DNA of 64,000 nucleotides from Nemopilema nomurai (GCA_003864495.1 ML133493.1:2239820-2303819); one strand, 5' to 3'. Counted from the first letter of the stretch, positions 10,028 through 49,305 are shown. Notes: generated from the sequence alone by a model not told the origin. Numbers and translations are program-made.

Positions 10028-11464
10028 CTATGAGCAGGCGATAAAGGATTTGTTGGTTTCGATGAAGTGTATCTTCTCAGCAGTTATATGCAAGTACGCC
10101 AAACTGACTGATATTATTTGGTTTGGAAGATGGTTGAGTTTTTAAAAGCTAGTTTTTTGGTCTGTGGCAAAGCAGTCTTACTTTTGTTGAGTTGGAGACT
10201 GCTGCACGAGCCAAGCTAGTATGGAAAAATTTGGAAGAAACTAATGTAAATGTTCAATATTCGGTCAGAAAGCTAGTTTTGGTGGTTTCGACAATTTATG
10301 TAAACAGCAATTGAAGAGTCTTTGATGATTAAGGCTCTTTTTTCTCCGGCACTCCTCGTGGTGTTATGTATATGATAAAAAATTAATATTACCCAACAGA
10401 GTAAATTTATTAGTTGCTTTTCAAAAGCGATGTTGGTACAGGTCGGAGATCCTCATAATTTTTCAGCTGTTTTGATCGATTGACCTCCATTCGTTTCTAT
10501 GTTAGATTAATAAAGCATTGAAGAGTCAGACCCATTGTAGTTACAAAAAAGTTTTATTATAAATATCATTAACACTTTGATAAAAATAAAACTTTGTCGG
10601 TATTATACGGTTTTTTGTCTAAAGGTTTATTCTAACCTGGATTGTTAATAAGTTTCTGGCCTATGGTCTAAACCCTCTATTTTAGGCATTGATATGTTTT
10701 TGCAAGAACGCGTTGAATTTTCCCTTGCTTCAGAACCTTTTTTCATAAAGTTTTACCCTCAACTATGACCTTCTTAGTCGTAAGAGAACACATCTTAAAT
10801 GGCGGCATCATTTTTTAATTGTTGTGTGCTTTATTCACGTCTGGTTGTACGAGATTTTAATTTACCGTCTACTATCACACAGCAAGCTTCCGTGTATATC
10901 TCACGAGATAAACACTAGTATTGTAGTGAATGTCGTTTTGCTGGGAGCTCAACTGAAAGAATTTTCTTCGATTCATTTGAAACTGTGAATAGATTCATCG
11001 TGCTTGGAAACGTCTACCATCTTACCATAAAGAGCTGAAACCACCGTTTGGGAATTAAGAAAATTAACTCAAAACAAAACTCAGTGGTGTTTCAAGGTTA
11101 GGACCTCATGCGCAATAGCTAAAGACTTTCTACGAAAGCTAGGAACTCTATTTCGAGTGGATTATAATAAGAAGAATGATTCTTACTCGCGAAATACACC
11201 AACTATCCTATAGTGCGGCTATTCTAAAACGAAGGCCTGCAGCGCTCTATTATGGTAAATAAGACCCTTTTTTCTCGAGGGGGGAGAATATGTACATTAA
11301 AAACCTAACTTTCAGACTTTGATAAACGAAAAAGTAAGTAGTAAGACTCCGCCAGTGCGGAGCGGGCTCCCTGTAAATTTGGAGCTGCGAAGGAACGAAC
11401 GAAAAGTTGTGCAGCAACGACAACAAGCCTAAACCAATAATTGTTTGCGGCAAGTGAACGAAAG
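10028..11464. other. Intergenic region, no gene seen
   Basis: Mostly AT-rich sequence between the duplicated pair (minus strand) and the next plus-strand gene. It must hold the promoter of the gene starting at 11465, but no TATA or CCAAT element stands out. A small perfect hairpin, CTCCGC-CAGT-GCGGAG, lies at 11347-11362, about 100 bp before the start codon and probably in the 5' UTR. Confidence 0.45.
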
Positions 11465-14400
11465 ATGGATGGTGACACAAAAATATGGATAAAATATTGC
11501 AAAGACAAGGAAGAAGATGACGGTAAGTAAACTTTATTATTTTCAATGAAGGTTTCATTTCCATGTGGCAATTTTAAGTCAGAATTAGGCAGGTTCCCTT
11601 CCGGCGCAAAGCTTTAAAGATCCGCCAGTTTATATAGGCAGATATGATTTTCACCTGCTCTAAGTTGAACAGAAGCCTTCACTGACTGACTTGTTCATCA
11701 AACTTTGTACTTTGTAAGCAGGGAGTACGTTGTTAGGAAGGGCCTGCCATAACTGGCAACAATTTCCGCTACTTGTAGTTGCTTCGTACACGAACTACAA
11801 CTTACGACTATTGGTGCACCATCACAACCAAGATTTCTATTTATTTTAGGCTGCCTTTTTTCTTAGTTAGGCAATCAGATCGTACATTTAAATCTCGATT
11901 CAATGAAAATAGTAGGCTACAGGCTGTTGACAAAGCCACTTATGGTGGTCGCAATACGGCAATGGAAGGTGTCCAAATCCTAAATCTTATATTAGCTAAG
12001 ATAGATAACAAGTGAGAAATTTGATTTAACATTTTGGAACTGTTATATTGATGCTTCAGTTTGGTAAACAATTCTTTGAATCCTTTTGGTATGCTATTGA
12101 TTCAAGCGACAGGCCTTTGAGAGTCTTTTTTGCTTAAAATAAATCATATGCCACCAGCGAAATGTATTAAGTTAGATATAAAACAGCATAATATAATATA
12201 TTTTTGTGTGTAGAATTTTTTGTAAATTAAACAGATAACTATTGCCAATAAAATAACTTTTCGTGAACAAGATTGTTTAAACTAAACTGTAGCAGAAGAA
12301 GCATGTTTGTCTAAATAACTTTTGTTACACCAAACCTTCTTGTTTTGATATCCTTTTGCTGGTTTGTTTTGGGTCCCTGATGTTCCAGCTCCTTTATTAT
12401 GTAAAATGTTTATTTTGGTGCATATTGAGAATACCTGTTTGATGTCCCTGAACAAGCTCTTTTCTGTGGCCACTGCCAAATGCTGCTTTGAATACCGTAA
12501 ATCCTTGAATTGGCCCCGCTCGAAAAAGCCTCCCCCTCCACTAAGCCCCATCCCTAGAACTACATATTTTCAATAAGCCCCCCCTCGAATAAGCCCCCCT
12601 TGATTTGTTGATTTTCAACTCCTGAAGTTGCCTTTGGCATTTTAGTTATTTGCCACAAAAATTTATATTTTTGTTAATAATTTAGTCAAATGTTACTTTA
12701 TGCTTAGATTATTTTTTATATTATGAAAAGAAAGACATTTCAAAAATTATCTTTTCATGTGGCATGTTTCAGGCATATTCAGGAATTTTATAAGCCCCCC
12801 CCCCCCTCGAATAAGCCCCCATCCAAAAATATCAAAAATAAATAAGCCTCCAGGGGGCTAATTCAAGGATTTATGGTATTGAACATTCCCACTTTTGCCT
12901 CTTCAATTTGCTTTGGCCTACCATGGTTTGAAGTTTATGAGCTCATATCGCCCCAAGTTATTTATTTAGCCTTCGGTATTCTTCTAATAAGATTCCACAT
13001 TCACCCAAGTAATCATCTACAAAACATTGTTTCTAAGAGTAAGAAAACATCCTATGTTGAAATCAATGAAATGCTGAAAAAGGCTAGAGGAACCATACCT
13101 AATTAGAAGCAGTCATTTCTTATCAATATTGTTACCAGAGCAACAGGAAGCATCATTGTATTTGTATATCTTAAATCCTTCATCTTCATGGCACAATAAA
13201 GAAGAACTATATTTTCTATAACCAAATCTATATTTTCCTGTTGAGGCTAGAAATTTTCCTTAGCAGGTGACAGTTTAGCATCATTATGGTTTTTCACTTT
13301 CCCCTCCCTCATACCTCACTGTCTGTCACTGGTTCAGTGGTTAACAACAATTCTCAATTTTTGTAGCATTTGAGCTGAAAGAAATTGTAATCAAGCAAGA
13401 TATGACTTCAAAGGCAATTAAAGCTGTAAGTCAAATATTTATACTTATCAAGTACCATATTTACACCAATTGTTTCACATTTTTAATACAGAAATCTTCA
13501 TGGGTGTCCAATAACTTGAACTTGGCATCTTCTACAGCCCTTTTGGGATGTTTGTGATTTGATCATGTTGTGGTTTGGGACTTTAGTTGATCTGTTTTCC
13601 ACTGAAATTATCAAGCTCTTTAGATAATCAACCTGTAAAGAGACACTAAAAATTTGCTTTTAGTTGCAAGTATTGAACCAAATTTGGATTTGTCTGACTA
13701 AGATTTTGCTTAATATAAATTGTTAAATTGGCTAACTTGTTCCATTTGCATGATGGAAGTAATTGAACTCTAGAGCACCTTTGTCAGGGTACAACCTGAT
13801 GGTCAAAGTACCCTTATAATATTTCTATTTCTAAGGGTGTCAATTGCTCTTTAGTTATAATTTTTGCTTGCATTTGACAAGGAAAATCTGATTTTTATAT
13901 AAGGTTAAAAGTTGTGGTTTGTATTGCCCAGGTCAATAATGTTAGAATTTAATTGCTTTTGAGATACATGTAAATTTATTCTTAGACTATTCTTGAAGAA
14001 TTCAATATTTCACAAGAGCATCAAATAGTGAAGGTAAACATTTTTCAACTTTTTTATATATTTATAATCAATGGATGTAATAGACTCTATACTGGCATTC
14101 TTAGTGAAAATACTCTTGATTTCATGTCTTTGCATGCTATGTCTAAATATTACTTACATATCTCAGTTGGACGATATTATGCATACACATCTCGGGTTGG
14201 ATCCTAAGCTCTCTTTGGTCCCACCCAACAACAAATTCAGAAATAATCCATTTTATATCTCCCTTATTTAGATAATTTATTTGTTATTAGGTTATTGATA
14301 TAATGCATTATTCAAGGACTTTTTGTTTCAACAACTAAATCTGAGCCCTTTTCTTTAATGTTATGTTTGGTGTAGGGGCTTAACATAAGTAGAACATAAA

Positions 14401-17400
14401 GATTATACATTTGGGATTTGAAAATATCGAGGGCTTCAATTAAGTGATATGAAAGTAAATTATGTTTATAACTTTAACATGTGTTTTGCTGTGCTCTATC
14501 TGTTAGTTAACTGTTGGTTGTTTTGTAATAAAGCTGAAAATCTTCCAAATTTTAGCTTAGAAACTCAAGGAATAACTTGATTCCCATCAATGGCCTGCTT
14601 GCTGCAAATGCACCTAAAAGGTATTTTTTCTTACCCCTTTATGACTCAATCATTTGATAATATCTCAAGCTTTTTGACTCAAGAATGTTTCTGGTTGAAT
14701 CTATTAGTTATGGCATCCATTACATTGTGAGTGTCTATAATTGGTTCTATTTCAACTTTTGCATAATTCTTTTTATGTTTATAAAGATTTAATTGGTAAT
14801 CATTCTTCCATTAAAAGTCTTTGTAATATGAAAATAGGCCACATGCGGCATTTTGCATGCCTTGGTTAATTTGCGTGTGCGATGCCAAACGCTTTTTATC
14901 GGTTGTTTCTCATACCTGTTGTCAAGAACTGGGTGCTGCTTTTAAGGAGACCTAATTTGGCGACTTTGAGTTACCGCTGCTTTGAAAATCTTTGAAACAT
15001 TAGCAATTTTAAAAAATTTTGTTGCAAATTCTTTGTTTTGCGCGTGTGATGATTAGCACGTCTCATATTACAAAGACTGATTAAACTAACTCTCATATTG
15101 CCAAATTATTGTTTGCAAAACACATTTTGCCTTGAATTTGCACCCTCTAAAATCTGCCAAATTTTATCTTCAGGGCATATGATCTTGAAGTTTGTAAAAT
15201 GTACAATGCAGGTAAGATAAATTTGTGTTGATTATTTGTAATACCATCATTTCATTCAAGACTAACAAATTCATGTCAAGTCATGCCATATCATAACTTA
15301 CATATCCAAATTTGTGGTCATTGTCTTTTGCAATTTTGAAATATAGGCATTCCAAATTTGAAATAATGCAAAAATTCAACACATTTGAAAGTACTTCCCT
15401 AACAAGCATGCATCACATATGTAAGAACTAATATTGTAGCAGTTACTCAAATTTTGCAAAATTTATAGTTATTTTTATATTCACCAAAGAAAGCAGGGCC
15501 TCTTAGAAACATGTACCAATAAAACAATGAATAAGTTCATTTGAATTTCAGTTCAGTTCATGTATAATTCAAATTCTCCGCATACAATTTAAAATTCTAC
15601 AGTACATACAAATAATAAAACTACATAGATTTAATACATAATTTTACAAAACAAAATAAAAAATTAATAAAATGTTACAGAAAACTAAATACAATAGACA
15701 ACTAAATACAAAGAGGAGCTAAATAATAAATTGCATGTGGGGAATTATTTAAATGAATGGCAACATATGAATGTATCTGCAATGTTCATTGAACTAATCT
15801 GGTATTATGTCTCGCCAACCTTTTAAATCTGAAATAGTATGAATATATACTGTGCATCTTTAATGCATAAAGTTTACCAGTAGTCTTAAAATAAGCTTTC
15901 AAGTAGTAAATAAACAATTTTAATCCTCGATTACATTTTCTAGACATGATTGAGTTTTTTTACTTAAAACATTTACGAGACATATAAAAATAGTTATTGG
16001 GAATCCAAAAACTTCTAGGTCTGTTGGAAACCATATTAGAAAAGATGCTGTTATTTTTATTATATTTAAAATCAATGCAGAATATCTGCCACAGTATAAA
16101 TATTTTCACTATTTTTCTAGTCACACCCAGACCAAGGACAGTAAGTCTGCCTACATATCAGCTGCTGCTCAGAAAGAGGCTACAGAATATTGATAATAGA
16201 GTAAGACTGTTAGATAATCAATTTTTATGCTTTCACTCTACCCTTTGAAACTGGCTCGAATATGATTTCCTGACGCTTGTAGCCACTAGAAATTGATTTC
16301 CATAATCCTTGTGTTTTAAAGTTCACTCTGTTTTAATCCACTTCAAATCCTATCATGCACTTATGTCGTTTCATATCTGATTCTAATTCAGCCACCTTTC
16401 TTGGTCCGTGGTTCTAGTTGTTTTGTTATTGTTGTGCTGGGAAAAATTCGTTGCGACAGCCTGCAAATTGAATCATTGTTTGGGTTTGGTAACCTAAAAC
16501 GCTGTATGATGGATCAACAGACACAAAACTTCAGTTCAAGATGTTAAATATCTAATTAGGTGCTTGTCACTGGATTCTTGACCCTGCTTATTTGTGTTAC
16601 CTTCAAGTGTAAGCTCCAAAGAGATGATTTATGCTTCCCTTCTAAAGTCTTAAGCTGACTTTCCCTGCAGTGTTGCCATCCAGTTTTCTATTTTGGTAGG
16701 TTTTAGTGGGTTTTAGTAGCAAAAGCAACATTTATGTTCCAGCTGAAATGGCTTAACTTTTGACAGCAGCTGCTTTTCTCCCACAGCTGTTAAAGCTTGA
16801 GCAAACTGTGCCTAGGTTACCGGAGATTCGCGATGAGATCCTTGAGAAGGTATTCCTACGACTTCCATATAGTGTCTTTTCCCTTTTGTACCATGTAAAG
16901 CCAAATTGGCTTGAGCATATCTTACTGAATTATGCAACGGACCGAAATCAAACTTTTCGATGTTCTCGTGCTAAATGTACAGGAGCTCTTGAAGCTTCCC
17001 CTCTTGTTGAAAACAATACCCCCAACGCTACACATCATAGTGCAATTGTTAAATGAATGTATTTCATGTATTCTAACTGCTACATGTAGTAAAATCTAAT
17101 ATTCTTCAGTTGATGGCTTTCATTTTGTCCCGATTTTACCATCCATTATGTCCTTCATTTATCTTGCCATTTCCTATCCTCTTTTTTCTGCTGTTTCATG
17201 ATATTTGCAATTTTATTGCCTCGTAATATTGAAATCATGCTTATCATGAATCTGTTTCTGCAACTTGTGTTTTGTTTCAACGTAGGTCATCTAGATCTTA
17301 CCATAAGTACGCCTATGCGTTTTTATTTCTAGGAAATCAGTGATCTTACAATGAAAATGGATTTCTTAAACCAAAAGATTCAGGTAACCCTTTTGTTTCA

Positions 17401-17757
17401 TGACGTCAGTAAATGCTTTAGTAACTTACATGATATTTCATTGCAGGGCTAGGGGTCTTTCTTATCGCTAGATCGTTGCCGTCTCATCCGCACCCTATAA
17501 CGTCTCAATGACGTAACAATCTTCCCTTGGTTCCAGTCTCTTTCATTTGTTGCCAGCTTCGGCTTCTCCAGGCATCATCATTGAATGATTGTGTATGTAG
17601 AATGAGGTCTAGTAGAATCTCTATGGCGGATATTTGTATTCAATTTCTTGACGTAAAGACATCAGATTTTTCTAAATGACAAGCCCCTATGTTTTCTGTA
17701 CAGGCAGCGGAAAGCTACCAATGGAAAGGTATGTTTCAGAAGAATCCTCTTTGGTGA
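11465..17757 (+). CDS. Small coiled-coil protein, family not recognised
   Basis: Nine exons with matching phases: 11465-11522, 13367-13425, 13986-14033, 14556-14620, 15174-15211, 16121-16200, 16787-16849, 17333-17383 and 17704-17757 (TGA). They give about 171 residues. The N-terminal ~90 residues (IWIKYCKDKEEDD, LKEIVIKQDMTSKAIKA, VKLRNSRNNLIPINGLL, YDLEVCKMY) alternate strands and a helix like a ubiquitin-type beta-grasp fold; this is a guess from pattern. Residues ~95-155 are helical with leucine spacing (LLLRKRLQNI, LLKLEQTVPRL, MKMDFLNQKI), likely a coiled coil. The exon-9 read-through ends YQWKGMFQKNPLW. A GTATGT donor at 17729 could instead splice in phase to 19112-19170, giving an end in WATVEK. 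No symbol is given. Confidence 0.72.
12493..12878. mobile_element. MITE with terminal inverted repeats and TTGAA target duplication
   Basis: The left end TACCGTAAATCCTTGAATTG pairs with the right end CTAATTCAAGGATTTATGGTA as an inverted repeat of about 25 bp with few mismatches. TTGAA directly flanks both sides (12488-12492 and 12879-12883), a 5-bp target-site duplication. The 386-bp body has no coding capacity and carries repeated CGAATAAGCCCCC strings near both ends around an AT-rich core. It sits in intron 1 of the gene at 11465. Confidence 0.85.
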
Positions 17758-19111
17758 CTGCCGTCGTTTTTGCATGTCATGTCTGCAAAGGTGTCAGGCA
17801 AGCTGCACAAAGTTGAGGATTTATCTGTAGCAGATACGACGACTTCAGGATAGTGTTCAGATTGACATATTTATAAGTTGGGCACTCGCTAGAGGGTTTT
17901 TCAAACAGAATTTCTTAGTTGGAAAAAATGACGTTCATTCGTATCAGTATTCTATTTTTTTTTTAATTAGAGTAGTTGGTTTTTCAACCAATTATAATAT
18001 ATATAAAGGCAGTTATAATAACCCTATTGTCATATGTTTGGTTTTATTTACTTTCTACAAGTATTAAAGCGTATTAGTTGCTAATTTCTTATATGAGAAT
18101 AATAATACAGTGTTTTCCTCCACCTGTAGAGTTTAGATACTCATTGATTTTGCATGGCAATGCTTTAGTTGTTTACAAACATATCCTGGCAACGCACAAA
18201 AATGACTTGAATCGAGTATCTGGGACGAATTGGGTATGCCTACCTCTAACCGTGTGTTTTATCATGCTGAAAAAGGAATTAGTAATTTAGAAAGACAGAG
18301 GCTTATAAGTAACGAAGGATATAAAATAGGAAACCAGAGAATATACAGTCTATTGGTTCACTCTTCAAATCCCATTAGTAAATCATATTGTTGTGCAATT
18401 CCAAAAAACTAGCTTTTTGTATCCTAGCTATTAATCCTAACTTGTCGCAGTTTCTCTTTTCATAATTTAGGGAGTTTTTTTATGTATTATCAAAAATCTT
18501 TACTTGCAAGATACTTGACACGCTCACATGTAGAATTAATCCTTTCAAGGTGCTGTTGTTCGTAAGAAGTACCTTGAAGCTGCTACAATCAAATGCTTAC
18601 GTTTCATTGTTTAAATATTCTCATATTTCGATGTTAATTAGTTTTGCATTTATTGACTTCATCCTTTGGATGATGAGGTGACTGCTACCATCGTAGCATG
18701 ATCGTTTTGAAATCCAGCAGGCAAATGATTTGATCAGGTGATTTGATCAGGTGATTTGATCAGGTGATTTGAACAGATGATTTGATTAGGTGATTTGATC
18801 AGATGAATTGATCTGCTAGCTGTGTCTCTACAAGTTTGATATCGTTCATATCAAAGCTTCCAGGTCTCACAACAAAACGCCCCCTTCCCCTTTTTCATGC
18901 ATTTGTCTCGTCTCATTTCAGTTTTTTGATTTCTTTATCGTCGTTGCAATTTCGATTAACTTGTCATCCTTTATATGTTGAATCGACAATCACAGCTTAA
19001 TCAAAAGGTTGTACGTTTATTTTGTGTCGTAGTGTGAAGACATTGTAGAGTAGAAATATTATGCTCTTAAGATTCTTTTATTTTGTTTTCCTGAATTTCC
19101 AATTTGAACAG
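17758..19111 (+). other. 3' region or last intron of the small coiled-coil gene
   Basis: No conserved exon is seen. The open frames around 18078-18412 have no matching splice sites. If the read-through stop at 17755-17757 is used, this is 3' UTR and spacer. If the 17729 donor is used, it is the last intron. It contains the minisatellite at 18725-18815. Confidence 0.4.
18725..18815. repeat. 13-bp minisatellite (TGATTTGATCAGG)
   Basis: The unit TGATTTGATCAGG occurs about seven times in a row, the first copies nearly perfect and the last ones with point changes (GAACAGA, GATTAGG, AATTGATC). It is non-coding. Confidence 0.85.
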
Positions 19112-19170
19112 CAACAAAGAAGCAGGAACAAATAGACCAATATTATGTTTGGGCCACTGTCGAAAAATAA
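19112..19170 (+). CDS. Possible alternative last exon of the 11465 gene
   Basis: A TTTGAACAG acceptor precedes this exon. Joined to the 17729 donor (phase 1) it stays open for 19 codons (ATKKQEQIDQYYVWATVEK) and stops at TAA 19168-19170. An AATAAA overlaps the stop and a second lies about 70 bp downstream. The two possible C-termini would be isoforms; I cannot tell which is used. Confidence 0.4.
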
Positions 19171-19799
19171 ACACAAAGAGCAAATGTAGCTTCCAGACAC
19201 AGCATTCGTCAGTCTGACTAGTTTTTGAGTAATAAGATGACTAATAAATCAGCAACAAAATGATGTCTATAAACTGTCTTCAGCGTATGCTGCGCAGCTC
19301 ACAATGGCTGTCAATACGCAACAAAATCTGGAAGCGATATGTAAGAGCTAATGTTTTTTGACGAAACACCGTCGTGCGAATTGATCTAAAGTCAAGTAAC
19401 TTGTGTTGCTTGTGATAACTCGATCATTTTGCTAGCAGACGTCCAGGGCCCATTTCACTTGACCCTCAACATTTTCTGTAACAAAAATGTATATAGGGAT
19501 TAATTCAGAATGGTAAGGGGTTAGTGAAAGGCAATTATCTTCGAGTTCTGAAAACTTTAGGTAGATATAGCAAGCCTCATATAGATTGGTTTGCCGTAGT
19601 TTCTGACATTCAAAATGGAAATTCATTTTGGGCCAGCAACTAGAAAGATGATTTGTTGTTGCCCTGACTGAGTCACATGCAGAGTGTACCTGTTAACAAC
19701 CTATGTATGCTCTACAATAATGAGTGACAATAGATAATTTTCCTTTTATCTTTCTCTGCTGAATTCTCGCAAGAATGGCACGCCCCTGACAAGGCCAGG
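19171..19799. other. Intergenic, nothing recognised
   Basis: Between the possible end of the small coiled-coil gene and the LINE fragment. No splice-supported exon, RNA gene or repeat is seen. Confidence 0.4.
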
Positions 19800-20690
19800 A
19801 ATGAACTTTCAAAAAAATATCTAGAACATGTGGAAATTTTTTTCAAAATCAGAAACCTACTTCCATTAGATGTTTTACTCTGCCTGTATAATTCTCTGTT
19901 TCTTTCCTTCTTAAAATATGGCCTTGTTGTTTGGGGCCAAGCATTTGCATCATATATTGAGCCAATTTTCAAATTGCAAAAAAGCAGTCAGAGCAATTTC
20001 ATTTCAGCCAGGCTTGTCCCCCTCACTTCAAATTTTCAAAGATCTCAAACTTCTTGAACTTTCTGATATTTTTGAACTCCGTCTCTTTGTTTTTGGTCCT
20101 GTCAATAAAACTTCACCTACTGCTTTCATGACTTTTTCCTATTGAGTTCCTCTGTTCACCAATATTCCACAAGACAGGCGAGTCAAGGTAATTTATATTT
20201 GCGTCGTAAAAACAGTCTCCAATATGGGCTAAAGTCGATTCGATATCTAGGTGCTAAACTGTGGAATGATTTACCTTCTGCGCTGCAAAATTCTCCATCA
20301 AAAAAATCTTTCAAATCGAAACTAAAAATTCACTTGTTGAACAAGATCAACTACTGTATAACTGCTAAATTCCCGTTCTGAGTTTTTCCAGCTGATTTTA
20401 ACTAGTTGGAAAGTCTCCATTTTTATGTGAAAAGAGTATGTACATTTTAGCCAATTACTTTGTATTGAAACTCATCAAAAACTGCTCAATTATTGTGTTA
20501 TGGGAGGGGGGATCTAACCTCGTTTAGTTTACCTATTGAGATATCTCCTCCTTTAAGAATTCCCTTCATACAATTTATTTTGTCCTGTATTTTTATTTAT
20601 ACTATCGTGTAGTTTAGTTTAATAATTTTATTTGTATTAATGATATATAAATTGTATGTTGAGAATTTAAAAAAATATATGAAACTGAAA
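19800..20690 (+). mobile_element. 5'-truncated, frameshifted LINE fragment (reverse transcriptase C-terminus)
   Basis: The translated pieces have the layout of the end of a CR1/Jockey-type non-LTR reverse transcriptase. KIRNLLPLDVLLCLYN and FLKYGLVVWG (about 19840-19940) come first, then a stretch with KDLKLLELSDIFELRLF, then LGAKLWNDLPSAL (about 20250-20285). The pieces lie in three consecutive frame segments (phases 0, 1, 0), so at least two frameshifts have killed it. The endonuclease and most of the polymerase are missing. An AT-rich tail to about 20690 looks like the 3' UTR and ends in an A-rich run. It lies intergenically upstream of FRY. Confidence 0.75.
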
Positions 20691-21241
20691 GGCCAGGTAT
20701 CCCCTCAGAAGAACTTCTCAGGCATCGTTCCAGTTTTCAAATGAGCATGCGTGCAGGTGATGTTGTTGCTGTTGACTTTTCGTTTACTTGCTCGTGTAAC
20801 ATTAAAAACATTTTTTTCCAGAAGAACTTGTGACCTGGAGTCTGGAGATTACTATATTAGCAAAAAATCAAGGAAACTAAAGTGCCTGGCCGTTTGATTT
20901 AAAACGGTTACAAGCTGCTTCTAGATGATGTAAAAATCGTAGCGTAGATGAAGAAAAATATTACGTCGCTTGTTTGGAAGTTGAACGCGGGCCTATTTTC
21001 GCATCTGTTTTGCTTACAGGTCACTTAGTTATGTAGAAAATTTTGGAAAATATTGCTACGTCGAAAAAGGCGCTACTGAAACGATAAAATTGCGGTGAGT
21101 TTGTAAGAGCCTACCATGATCAGCAATGTCGATGGATAGGGACCAAATGGCACCCTGACGGAAGGAACAATACGTCTGAATTTTTCAGCTGGAAGCTGTG
21201 CAAATTGCAGAATTTGTCCGTCTGGTAGCAATTTCGTTAAC
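20691..21241. other. Upstream region of FRY, probable promoter and 5' UTR
   Basis: Between the LINE fragment and the first FRY coding exon. No TATA box or other clear element stands out. The transcription start is not determinable by eye. Confidence 0.4.
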
Positions 21242-47768
<26,527 letters not shown>

Positions 47769-48909
47769 TTGTTTAGGAATATTTAATTCAGAATGTGATA
47801 TAGAGACTCTTTATCAAGATGAGTGGGGTATTGATAAAATTTGAAAAGCGGCAAAGTTTGTGCTGATATTTTCGTTCATTGCAACATTTTGCTGTCCCTA
47901 TTTTCAGCATCCTTGAGCTGTCTTGGTAGATTTGTAATGTTGTTAATTAATAGCGTAGTCATCATTCTGATTCTAAACTGGACAAGAGGCACAATTTCAG
48001 TAAGTTGTTTTCCCAATGCTTGCACTCTTCAGCTTTGAAATGGGATACGATCTCGTTTTCGACCATCTCCTAATATGTGTAAGAACATTCAAATTAGATC
48101 CCTTTTATAACTTGACCTCACCCTTACCGTCCAATACTGTCTGCATACTGTTAACAGTTATCGCAGTTTAGTTTTGATTTCAATTTAAAACTGCAAAGAC
48201 TAAATGTCCATCCAGCAATTTATGCTGCCGAACTAAAGACAGTTCTATTGAAATCATGAAACAAGCCAGAAGAAATAAACTTCGTGTGGTAAATTGTTCG
48301 TTGATGTTGATCCAGGATGCCCTGTTTTGAACGGATAAGCGCTCAATGTTTATGTTTCTAAATTTTGTTGCAGCTTTCAAAGCTGTGCAAGCTTGTTTAT
48401 TGGTTTTAATAAGCTCTCCAGTTTGATTTCGCAGCATTTTGTCAAAAACGTTCTGAGATTGCTATCGTTGTTTTTGCTGGTTGAAAATGTATTTTATTTC
48501 ACTATTTTTGTTTTACTACTTTCAAGAGTCTTATACTGTTCCAACAACCCGCTTGAATTTTTGTTATAGATGACAAATACAAATACAATACAAATTAAGT
48601 GCCAGTCTCTCTAGGTAATGTTATTTTGATTTAAATGTTATAAATTCGATTATGTTCTTTTAAATATTGATTTTACGTTTTGAAACCTTGAAGACTTGTA
48701 TACTTTCGATTGCCCTGCCACACAGTAACTTTAAGTTTTGTCTAATTAGACCTCGTAGACAAAAAACCCGTAAATTGTGATGTTTTAAATGTGAACTCTT
48801 CTGACTACGACTTGAAGTGAGATGTTACCAAATCTCCATAGCTGAATGAAGAACAAAATAGAGTCCCCTTAAATAGAAGATGCTCCTTAAGATAACCTTG
48901 CCGTAGAAA
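47769..48909 (+). other. FRY 3' UTR and intergenic spacer
   Basis: AT-rich; no further exon is seen. An AATAAA at 48274-48279 could end the FRY transcript with a UTR of about 500 bp. The last ~130 bp are the probable 5' region of the small gene at 48910. Confidence 0.45.
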
Positions 48910-49113
48910 ATGGCGGGCCTGAAATTGGGAGCACCACGGGCTGTGTTCGCCACATTACTTGTTGCTGGTTGTGTTGCTTTCACGAAGCGAAAAGAGCTGA
49001 TGCCAGAGGTTTTCGAAAGGAAGAAGCAGCTAAGAGAGGAAAGTATTGTGCAAGCTGCCGCCTTCAGGGAAGCTATGAGGGAACGGAGAAAAGAGAAGGA
49101 AAGCAATAACTAA
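48910..49113 (+). CDS. 67-residue single-pass membrane protein, probably mitochondrial
   Basis: An intronless frame with an excellent initiation context (AAAATGGCGG). The N-terminus is short and basic (MAGLKLGAPR). One hydrophobic helix follows (AVFATLLVAGCVAF, about residues 11-24), and then a highly charged helix rich in Arg, Lys and Glu to the end (REAMRERRKEKESNN). Size and layout match the small inner-membrane proteins of respiratory-chain assembly, but I cannot name a family. An ATTAAA at 49147-49152, 34 bp after the stop, is a likely poly(A) signal. SLX4 starts 192 bp downstream on the same strand. Codon structure and context, rather than homology, support the call. Confidence 0.65.
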   Translation: MAGLKLGAPRAVFATLLVAGCVAFTKRKELMPEVFERKKQLREESIVQAAAFREAMRERRKEKESNN

Positions 49114-49146
49114 AATAGACACCAATTATGTATATTTTTGTGTTTG

Positions 49147-49152
49147 ATTAAA
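49147..49152 (+). terminator. Probable poly(A) signal ATTAAA of the small membrane-protein gene
   Basis: ATTAAA lies 34 bp past the stop codon at 49113 and before the SLX4 start, in a T-rich context. Confidence 0.45.
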
Positions 49153-49305
49153 TGTCAAGTTGTTTATTAAGTGTGGTTTTGAACAAGATTTGTGGCCTGG
49201 AACCACGAAGCTATATTTCCTTCTAATTTTATCTGCAACAAGAAATCAAGGCTAAGGACACAGAATCTAATAACTACATTGTTTTTCAAGAGTTTTCCTA
49301 CAACC

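Noticed and set aside
15500..15990. Possible minus-strand LINE 3' end in an intron of the 11465 gene
   Set aside because: AT-rich with a GAACTGAACTGAA-like tail, but no reverse-transcriptase motif can be read in any frame.
18078..18412. Overlapping open frames in the 3' region of the small coiled-coil gene
   Set aside because: No splice sites in phase, no family resemblance, AT-rich codon use like the surrounding intron sequence.
49192..49305. N-terminal extension of SLX4 upstream of 49306
   Set aside because: The frame is open but starts only at GTG. The ATG at 49306 has a good context and the upstream residues do not resemble SLX4.
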